DNA of 5,456 bases from positions 1-5,456 of the forward strand of contig CALFDL010000104.1 of the NCBI GenBank assembly GCA_937950415.1, written 5' to 3'. This DNA comes from an uncultured Collinsella sp. (lineage in GTDB: Bacteria > Actinomycetota > Coriobacteriia > Coriobacteriales > Coriobacteriaceae). Shown piece after piece: positions 1-4,505 of the stretch. The position numbers and the translations under genes are program-made. The notes beneath the pieces were generated by a model. It was not told the origin of the DNA. It ran no database searches and saw only the letters and a program-made list of their open reading frames with translations. Position 1 is the first letter of the stretch, and each line of letters begins with the position of its first letter.

Positions 1-33
1 CCTTGTCCGCGGCTCCGAAGGAGCAGGACATGG
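1..33. repeat. Imperfect hairpin at the window's left edge
   Basis: GCTCC (12-16) and GGAGC (20-24) pair around a GAA loop. Outside a small internal loop, TGTCC (4-8) pairs with GGACA (26-30), and after one mismatch CC (1-2) pairs with GG (32-33). The structure may belong to a neighbouring transcript or gene outside the window. No tail marks it as a terminator in either direction. Confidence 0.4.
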
Positions 34-58
34 CGCCACACATGGTCGAGGACGTTCT

Positions 59-83
59 GAAAACTAAGCCCGGCCCCCGCCGG
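59..83 (-). terminator. Putative asd terminator
   Basis: On the minus strand, 10 bases past the asd stop codon, CCGGC and GCCGG (79-83 and 70-74) form a 5-bp GC-only stem around a GGGG loop, followed by GCTTAGTTTTC. The stem is short and the U-tract is offset from it, so this is a modest candidate, favoured by its position. Confidence 0.45.
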
Positions 84-93
84 ACAGGTCACA

Positions 94-1119
94 CTACTCG
101 CAGAGCAGCTTAGCGATCTGGACGGCGTTGGTTGCCGCGCCCTTACGGATTTGGTCGCCGCAGCACCAGAAGGTGATACCGCGCACGGCCTCGGGGTTCG
201 AGATGTCGCGACGCACGCGGCCGACCCAAATCAGGTCCTGGTCGGACGTATCCATCGGCATGGGGAAGCGATCGTGCGCATCCTCGGCGCTCATATCGTC
301 AACCAGCTTCACGCCCGGAGCGGCAGCCAGCGCAGCACGGGCCTCCTCAACCGTAATGTCGCGCTCAAACTCGAGCGTAATGCTCTCGGAGTGCGAACGC
401 AGCACCGGCACGCGCACGCAGGTGCAGTTCACGCGCAGCTCAGGCAGATGCATGATCTTACGGCCCTCGTTCTGCAGCTTCATCTCCTCGGAGGTAAAGC
501 CTTCTTCCTTGACACCGCCGATCTGCGGAATCAGGTTGCTCGCCAGCTGGGCGGCAAACGCGCGCGGCTCGGGAATCTCCTCGCCGCGGCCCAGGGCGGC
601 CAGCTGAGCCTCAAGCTCGGCCATACCGGGAGCGCCGGCGCCCGAAGCTGCCTGATACGTGGACACGATCATACGCTTCACGCCAGCAAGCTGATGCAGC
701 GGCCACGTGGGAACCAGGCCGATGATGGTCGCGCAGTTGGGGTTGGCGATAAGGCCATGATGCCACTTGATGTCGTCGGCGTTGATCTCGGGCACGACCA
801 GCGGCACCTCGGGGTCCATGCGGAAAGCATGGCTGTTGTCGACCACGACGGCGCCGCGCTTGACGGCTTCGGGCAGCAGCTCCTTGGCGATATCGTCGCC
901 GGCAGCGCCGAGTACGATGTCGCAGCCCTCAAAGGCCTCGGGGCAAGCTTCCTCGATCACAACCTGCTCGCCGCGGAACTCGACGGTCTTGCCCGCAGAG
1001 CGCGCGCTCGCTAGCAGCTTGAGCTTGCCGACCGGAAACTCCTGCTCGTTGAGGCACTCGAGCATCTGGGTGCCCACGGCTCCCGTCGCGCCCAAAATAG
1101 CAACCGTGTACTGTTTCAT
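94..1119 (-). CDS. asd: Aspartate-semialdehyde dehydrogenase
   Basis: This cytosolic enzyme reduces L-aspartyl-4-phosphate to L-aspartate-4-semialdehyde with NADPH, the branch point to lysine/diaminopimelate and to threonine/methionine. The 341-residue length is normal for the family. The N-terminal Rossmann fold shows GATGAVG at residues 10-16. The catalytic cysteine is Cys129 in NPNCAT. STYQAASGAG follows at 153-162, an EEMK glutamate at 211-214, RVPV at 236-239, and the likely acid/base histidine His243 in RSHSES. The C-terminal RKGAATNAVQIAK helix is at 325-337. The ATG at 1119 is chosen because AAGGGGG lies 4 bases upstream and the protein then begins MKQYTVAILGATG as the family does. 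An in-frame ATG at 1206 would add 29 residues encoded by the lysC terminator region and is unlikely. The gene lies 173 bp downstream of lysC on the same strand. It may have its own promoter, since a hairpin lies between them. Small departures from consensus: DNSHAFR for DNSSAFR, and RSHS for the usual GHS. Confidence 0.96.
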   Translation of the reverse strand: MKQYTVAILGATGAVGTQMLECLNEQEFPVGKLKLLASARSAGKTVEFRGEQVVIEEACPEAFEGCDIVLGAAGDDIAKELLPEAVKRGAVVVDNSHAFRMDPEVPLVVPEINADDIKWHHGLIANPNCATIIGLVPTWPLHQLAGVKRMIVSTYQAASGAGAPGMAELEAQLAALGRGEEIPEPRAFAAQLASNLIPQIGGVKEEGFTSEEMKLQNEGRKIMHLPELRVNCTCVRVPVLRSHSESITLEFERDITVEEARAALAAAPGVKLVDDMSAEDAHDRFPMPMDTSDQDLIWVGRVRRDISNPEAVRGITFWCCGDQIRKGAATNAVQIAKLLCE

Positions 1120-1161
1120 GCTTCCCCCTTTAAAGGTTGTGGCTTTTGCCCGCACGCCGAG

Positions 1162-1190
1162 CAGGCCGATTATTGTTGCCAGTGTATACA
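1162..1190 (-). promoter_or_regulatory. Weak candidate promoter of asd
   Basis: On the minus strand AATAAT (1174-1169) matches the -10 consensus at five of six positions and would give a leader of about 40-45 bases to the asd ATG at 1119. The 8-bp palindrome TGTATACA (1183-1190) lies just upstream. No convincing -35 box is found at proper spacing. A separate asd promoter is plausible because a terminator-like hairpin separates it from lysC. Confidence 0.25.
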
Positions 1191-1193
1191 AGA

Positions 1194-1220
1194 ACGGGGC
1201 AGGCACGAAACCCGCCCCGT
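1194..1220 (-). terminator. Putative lysC terminator hairpin
   Basis: ACGGGGC (1194-1200) pairs with GCCCCGT (1214-1220), and after one A/C mismatch GG (1202-1203) pairs with CC (1211-1212), leaving a 7-base loop. Read on the minus strand the stem is followed by TCTTGTATAC, a weak U-tract. It lies about 70 bases past the lysC stop and before asd, so it may end or attenuate lysC transcripts. On the plus strand it is followed by CGAAAC repeats and would not terminate. Confidence 0.5.
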
Positions 1221-1243
1221 CGAAACGAAACCGAAACGAAACG
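1221..1243. repeat. Short CGAAA tandem repeat
   Basis: Four copies of CGAAA occur in a row, with one extra C between the second and third copies. A fifth copy (1206-1210) lies in the loop of the neighbouring GC-rich hairpin. The array sits between the two inverted repeats of the lysC-asd gap. No function is evident. Confidence 0.6.
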
Positions 1244-1250
1244 CCCCACC

Positions 1251-1282
1251 GTAGATTTTTGAAACATGACCCAAAAATCTAC
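1251..1282. repeat. Perfect AT-rich 10-bp inverted repeat after lysC
   Basis: GTAGATTTTT (1251-1260) and AAAAATCTAC (1273-1282) are exact reverse complements around a 12-base loop, starting 10 bases past the lysC stop on the minus strand. No U-tract follows the stem on the minus strand (GGTGGGGCG), so it is not a standard terminator, although T/A runs lie inside the stem. It may be a dispersed palindromic repeat or an RNA 3'-end stability element. Confidence 0.65.
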
Positions 1283-1292
1283 CGTGCAGTCG

Positions 1293-2681
1293 CTACTTTT
1301 TGAGCGCAGCCAGAGCGGGATTGACCGGCGCGGGAGCCTCCAAGTCGGAGACCTTCACAATGCCGTTCTCGTCGGAGAAGGCACGGTAGATGGTCTGAAT
1401 CGCCAGGTCGAAGTCCTTCTCCTCGACACCGATAATGATGTTGATCTCGTCACAGCTCTGCGAGATCATGCGCACACTCACGCCGGCCTGGCCAAGCATG
1501 CCAAACAGGTGACCAGAGATGCCGGCACGACCGCGCAGGTTACGACCGACGGTCGCGATAAGCGCCAGGCCCTCGACAACCTCGATCTCGAGCGGTTCGA
1601 CCTCCTGCTGGATGTCGCCCACGAGTGAGTACAGCGAATCGTGCACATCCTGCTCCTGCACCACGGCGCCAAAGCGGTCGACACCGGTGGGCATGTGCTC
1701 GACGGAAACGTCATAGCGCTCGAACACCGAAAGCGCACGGCGCATAAAGCCGACGCGGGGCTTGGTGCGGTCGCGGGCGACGTTGATGGCGACAAAACCG
1801 CGCTTGCCGGTCACGCCGGTAATGATGGGCTCCGCCTCGCCTTCATCAGCCGTCTCGCTAATGATAGTGCCGGGGTCCTGCGGCGCATTGGTGTTCTTGA
1901 TGACCAGCGGAATACCAGCCTCGCGCACGGGGAACACGGCTTCCTCGTGCAGAACGCTCGCACCCATGTACGAAAGCTCGCGCAGCTCCTCGTAGGTAAC
2001 GCGCGCAATGGGCTGAGCTTCGGGGACAACGCGCGGATCGGCAGAGTAGAAGCCCGAGACGTCGGTCCAGTTCTCGTACAAGTCGGCACCAAGGCACTTG
2101 GCCAGGATCGAGCCGGAAATATCGCCGCCACCACGGTCGAGCAGCTTGATCTGCCCCTCACGCGTCGCGCCGTAGAAACCGGGCATAACAAAGCCGCCCT
2201 GCTGACCGTACTCCTGCACCAGCTCGGAGGTGCGGTTCATGCTGAGCGTACCGTCGTGATGGAACGCAACGACCGTCGCGGCGTCCAGGAACGGCAGACC
2301 CAGGTACTCGGCCATCAGGCGAGCGGTGAAGTACTCGCCACGGCTCACGAGCTCCTCGGTGGAGTAGCCGCCCGAGCGGGCGCGCTCGGCAAAGGCCGCG
2401 AACTCCTCGCGGATGGGATAGGTGAGCTCCAGCTCGTCAGCGATATCAAAATAGCGCTGGCCAATGTCCTCGAGCAGCTCCTCGCACGACACGTGGTACT
2501 TAACGTGTGCGTTAACCAAGTAGAGTAGGTCGGTCACCTTGGTATCGCCCTTAAAGCGGCGACCGCAGGCAGAAACCACCACAAAACGGCGGGCCGGGTC
2601 GGCATCGACAATGGCCTTGATCTTCTTAAAGTGTTCGGCGTCGGCGACCGACGAGCCGCCAAACTTGGCAATCTTAATCAT
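1293..2681 (-). CDS. lysC: Aspartate kinase with two C-terminal ACT domains
   Basis: This enzyme phosphorylates L-aspartate with ATP to give 4-phospho-L-aspartate, the first and normally feedback-controlled step of the aspartate pathway. It has 462 residues, a usual length for the monofunctional form. The amino-acid-kinase domain spans about 1-275: KFGGSSVA at 6-13, SRGEYFTA at 113-120 and WTDVSGFYSADPR at 205-217. Two ACT regulatory domains follow at about 295-365 and 372-440, the second containing GRAGISGHLFGMLGQAGVSV at about 384-403. No homoserine dehydrogenase domain is fused. ACT domains imply allosteric inhibition by lysine and/or threonine, but which one cannot be read from the sequence. 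The loop that usually reads GRGGSD reads DRGGGD at 182-187. The ATG at 2681 gives the canonical MIKIAKFGGSS start; AAAGG lies 13 bases upstream, a rather long spacing. The gene is divergent from thrC across 103 bp and precedes asd on the same strand. Confidence 0.96.
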   Translation of the reverse strand: MIKIAKFGGSSVADAEHFKKIKAIVDADPARRFVVVSACGRRFKGDTKVTDLLYLVNAHVKYHVSCEELLEDIGQRYFDIADELELTYPIREEFAAFAERARSGGYSTEELVSRGEYFTARLMAEYLGLPFLDAATVVAFHHDGTLSMNRTSELVQEYGQQGGFVMPGFYGATREGQIKLLDRGGGDISGSILAKCLGADLYENWTDVSGFYSADPRVVPEAQPIARVTYEELRELSYMGASVLHEEAVFPVREAGIPLVIKNTNAPQDPGTIISETADEGEAEPIITGVTGKRGFVAINVARDRTKPRVGFMRRALSVFERYDVSVEHMPTGVDRFGAVVQEQDVHDSLYSLVGDIQQEVEPLEIEVVEGLALIATVGRNLRGRAGISGHLFGMLGQAGVSVRMISQSCDEINIIIGVEEKDFDLAIQTIYRAFSDENGIVKVSDLEAPAPVNPALAALKK

Positions 2682-2709
2682 GGGCTTGAGGTTACCTTTC
2701 TAAAAGCCT

Positions 2710-2762
2710 CTGCAAACCTGTTTTGCGCGCTCTGATACCATGGTTTCACCGATTGGGACCAA
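2710..2762. promoter_or_regulatory. Putative divergent lysC/thrC promoter region
   Basis: The 103-bp gap between two divergent genes must hold both promoters if both are transcribed from here. Plus strand: TGATACCAT (2733-2741) resembles an extended -10 box (TG plus four of six -10 bases), which would leave a leader of about 35-40 bases for thrC. Minus strand: TGGTATCAG (2740-2732) is a similar extended -10 for lysC, with a weak TTGGTC -35-like sequence at 2762-2757 spaced 19 bases away. The two candidates overlap in the same palindrome. No good -35 box is visible for thrC, so the assignment is tentative. Confidence 0.35.
2733..2748. repeat. Near-perfect 16-bp palindrome, possible operator
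   Basis: TGATACCATGGTTTCA pairs in 7 of 8 positions about its centre; only T2736 against T2745 breaks the symmetry. It lies between the divergent lysC and thrC genes and overlaps the best -10 candidates on both strands, a position suited to a dimeric repressor. No regulator is encoded in the window, so the operator role is inferred from position and symmetry only. Confidence 0.45.
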
Positions 2763-2770
2763 GGCATCCG

Positions 2771-2775
2771 AGGAG
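2771..2775 (+). promoter_or_regulatory. Ribosome binding site deciding the thrC start
   Basis: AGGAG ends 9 bases before the ATG at 2785. No comparable site precedes the in-frame ATG at 2740, which instead lies within a palindrome and possible -10 region. This supports the 505-residue protein over the 520-residue reading. Confidence 0.75.
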
Positions 2776-2784
2776 CAGTGTTAT

Positions 2785-4302
2785 ATGGGAACTTATCATA
2801 GTACACGAGGACGCACTTTATCGTGCTCAAGTAAGGTGGCAATCCGTACCGGCATCGCTCCCGACGGGGGTTTGTTTGTCTCGGACGAGCTCGGCACCCA
2901 GCAGGTCGATATCAGCTCGCTTGCAGATAAATCGTACTTTGAAATCGCTCAAGATGTGTTGGGAATGTTACTGAATGATTACACAGCCGAAGAAATTTCG
3001 GCGTGTGTCGACGAGGCATACCGCGGCACGTTCGCGAGTGAAGAGGTTACGCCGCTCGTCAAACTCGACGCCGCACCGGGCGCCGACGCCCCGCAAACCT
3101 ATGTGATGGAGCTCTTTGGCGGCCCCACGAGCGCCTTTAAGGACGTCGCCTTGCAGATGCTCCCCCGTCTGATGGCCCGCACCTCTGCCAAGGACGGCGG
3201 CGCCGAGCGCATCATGATCGTCACCGCCACGTCGGGCGACACCGGCAAGGCCGCACTCGCCGGTTTTGCCAACGCTCCGGGCACGGGTATTACCGTCTTT
3301 TATCCCGAAGGCAAAGTCAGCCGCGTCCAGAACCTGCAGATGTCCACGCAAGAGGGCGACAACGTCGCCGTCTGCGGCATCCGCGGCAACTTCGATGATG
3401 CCCAGAGCGCCGTCAAGCGCATCTTTGCCGATAAGGAGCTTGCCGAGCGTCTTGAGTCCGCCGGCACGGTGCTTTCAAGCGCCAACTCGATCAACGTCGG
3501 TCGCCTGGTGCCGCAGGTCGTCTACTACTTTGCCGCCTATGCGCAGCTGCTGCGCGCCGGCGGTATCGAGGCTGGCGACGCCGTAGAGTTCTGCGTGCCC
3601 ACCGGCAACTTTGGCGATATCTTGGCCGGCTACTACGCCAAGCGCATGGGTCTGCCCGTCGCCAAGCTCGTCGTGGCGAGCGACAAGAACAACGTGCTGG
3701 CCGACTTCCTGACCACCGGCGTCTACGACCGCAACCGTCCGTTCTTCACGACCATTTCGCCGTCGATGGACATCCTTATTAGCTCTAATCTGGAGCGCAT
3801 GCTCTACTTCCTGTCCGACGGCGACTGCGAGCTCGTTGCCGGCCTTATGGAGCAGCTTGCCCAGACCGGTCGCTACGAGGTGCCTGCCGAGCTGCTGGCC
3901 AAGATCCAGAGCGTATTTGGCTGCGGCTGGGCCAGCGAGGACGAGGTTCGCGCCGCCATCAAGAGCTGCTGGGATGCCAACGGCTACGTGATCGACCCGC
4001 ACACCGCTTGCGGCTATCACGTCTTTGAGCAGGTCGCCCCCACCGAGGGTGCCAAGGCCCGCGTGCTGCTTTCGACCGCCAGCCCCTACAAGTTCCCGCG
4101 CGCCTGCTGCGATGCCCTGGGCCTCGACGTTCCCGAGGACGACTTTGAGGCCATGCGCGTGCTCGAGCAGGCAACCAACACGGTCGCCCCAGCCCAGCTC
4201 GCCGAACTCGAGTCCAAGCCCGTCCGCTTCGAAGACGTCTGCGACGTCGATGAGATGGCCAGCTACGTAGAGCAGGCTGCAAAAAAGATAGCAACCAACT
4301 AA
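2785..4302 (+). CDS. thrC: Threonine synthase (PLP-dependent)
   Basis: This enzyme converts O-phospho-L-homoserine and water to L-threonine and phosphate, the last step of threonine synthesis, in the cytosol. From the ATG at 2785 the protein has 505 residues, within the range of the long, E. coli/clostridial-type threonine synthases. It opens MGTYHSTRG, the typical N-terminal STRG motif. The PLP lysine is Lys119 in FGGPTSAFKD (111-120). TATSGDTGKAALAGF is at 147-161, the PLP-phosphate loop PTGNFGD at 272-278, ISPSMDILISSNLERML at 324-340, DPHTACGY at 404-411 and TASPYKFP at 431-438. An in-frame ATG at 2740 would add 15 residues, but AGGAG at 2771-2775 is spaced 9 bases from the ATG at 2785, and family N-termini match the shorter form. 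The first codons are rich in A/T-ending triplets (GGA, ACT, TAT, CAT, AGT, ACA, CGA), unlike the GC-rich remainder. A strong terminator follows directly, so co-transcription with thrB is not assured. Confidence 0.96.
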   Translation: MGTYHSTRGRTLSCSSKVAIRTGIAPDGGLFVSDELGTQQVDISSLADKSYFEIAQDVLGMLLNDYTAEEISACVDEAYRGTFASEEVTPLVKLDAAPGADAPQTYVMELFGGPTSAFKDVALQMLPRLMARTSAKDGGAERIMIVTATSGDTGKAALAGFANAPGTGITVFYPEGKVSRVQNLQMSTQEGDNVAVCGIRGNFDDAQSAVKRIFADKELAERLESAGTVLSSANSINVGRLVPQVVYYFAAYAQLLRAGGIEAGDAVEFCVPTGNFGDILAGYYAKRMGLPVAKLVVASDKNNVLADFLTTGVYDRNRPFFTTISPSMDILISSNLERMLYFLSDGDCELVAGLMEQLAQTGRYEVPAELLAKIQSVFGCGWASEDEVRAAIKSCWDANGYVIDPHTACGYHVFEQVAPTEGAKARVLLSTASPYKFPRACCDALGLDVPEDDFEAMRVLEQATNTVAPAQLAELESKPVRFEDVCDVDEMASYVEQAAKKIATN

Positions 4303-4314
4303 ACCCCTTATAAG

Positions 4315-4344
4315 GCGCCGGCGAAAGCCGGCGCACCTTCTTTT
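4315..4344 (+). terminator. Intrinsic terminator of thrC
   Basis: Thirteen bases after the thrC stop codon lies a perfect 8-bp stem, GCGCCGGC (4315-4322) with GCCGGCGC (4327-4334), closed by a GAAA tetraloop. It is followed by ACCTTCTTTT, a usable though interrupted U-tract. The high GC of the stem, the GNRA loop and the position make this the clearest terminator in the window. It should uncouple thrC from thrB at least partly. Confidence 0.85.
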
Positions 4345-4380
4345 ATCAGATACCTACCGGGATGATGACGAACGTGCATA

Positions 4381-4492
4381 GCGTGCCTGGCTGTTTAGTT
4401 CGTCGCGAGTTCCGCACGCAAAGGAAAGCACTTAATGTGCTTTCCGTCTTGCGCAGGACTGCCCGAGCAGCGAACTAAACAGCCAGGCACGC
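4381..4492. repeat. 112-bp element bounded by perfect 22-bp inverted repeats
   Basis: The left arm (4381-4402, beginning GCGTGCCTGG and ending TTTAGTTCG) and the right arm (4471-4492, beginning CGAACTAAAC) are exact reverse complements over 22 bases. The 68-base interior contains a perfect 9-bp inverted repeat (4423-4431 with 4437-4445), a flanking CGCAA/TTGCG pairing (4417-4421 with 4449-4453) and a small CTGC/GCAG hairpin (4459-4470). The element fills most of the space between the thrC terminator and the thrB ribosome binding site and has no coding potential of its own. It could be a miniature inverted-repeat mobile element, a dispersed palindromic repeat, or a structured leader of thrB. 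No target-site duplication is seen at the edges (flanks ATA and CAG), so the mobile reading is unproven. Confidence 0.85.
4423..4445. repeat. Inner 9-bp hairpin of the long inverted-repeat element
   Basis: GGAAAGCAC (4423-4431) and GTGCTTTCC (4437-4445) are perfect reverse complements around a TTAAT loop. On the plus strand the stem is followed by GTCTTGCG, which is too poor in T for a confident terminator. The hairpin sits near the centre of the larger palindromic element and would form its tip if the whole folded as one structure. Confidence 0.75.
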
Positions 4493-4493
4493 C

Positions 4494-4499
4494 AGGAGG
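4494..4499 (+). promoter_or_regulatory. Ribosome binding site of thrB
   Basis: AGGAGG, a full match to the core Shine-Dalgarno sequence, lies 6 bases before the thrB ATG. It begins one base after the right arm of the long inverted repeat, so folding of that repeat in the RNA could change its accessibility. Confidence 0.85.
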
Positions 4500-4505
4500 A
4501 CTCAC

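Noticed and set aside
1..93. tRNA or other known RNA gene at the left edge
   Set aside because: The hairpins do not form a cloverleaf, and no TTCRA arm or CCA end is present.
151..1014. Plus-strand open frame of 287 codons antisense to asd
   Set aside because: It mirrors the asd gene, as expected from strong G/C third-position bias. The product has no recognisable domain, and asd motifs on the other strand are unmistakable.
1117..1206. N-terminal extension of asd by 29 residues
   Set aside because: It would be encoded by the promoter/terminator region, lacks a ribosome binding site, and precedes a canonical start with a good one.
1641..2528. Plus-strand open frame of 295 codons antisense to lysC
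   Set aside because: It is a shadow of lysC in GC-rich DNA, with low-complexity Ala/Gly/Leu/Arg composition and no family motif.
2740..2784. N-terminal extension of thrC by 15 residues
   Set aside because: The ATG at 2740 lies inside the palindrome and probable -10 region without a Shine-Dalgarno. The ATG at 2785 has AGGAG and matches family N-termini.
2682..2784. Lysine riboswitch or T-box upstream of lysC or thrC
   Set aside because: The gap is only 103 bp, shorter than either element needs, and no terminator/antiterminator pair or leader ORF with Lys/Thr runs is seen.
3475..4020. Minus-strand open frame of 181 codons antisense to thrC
   Set aside because: It lies fully inside thrC, whose PLP and phosphate-binding motifs are intact.
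4381..4492. CRISPR array
   Set aside because: There are only two arms, inverted rather than direct, with no repeat-spacer periodicity.
4381..4492. Insertion sequence with its own transposase
   Set aside because: The interior is only 68 bases and encodes nothing; at most it could be a non-autonomous element.
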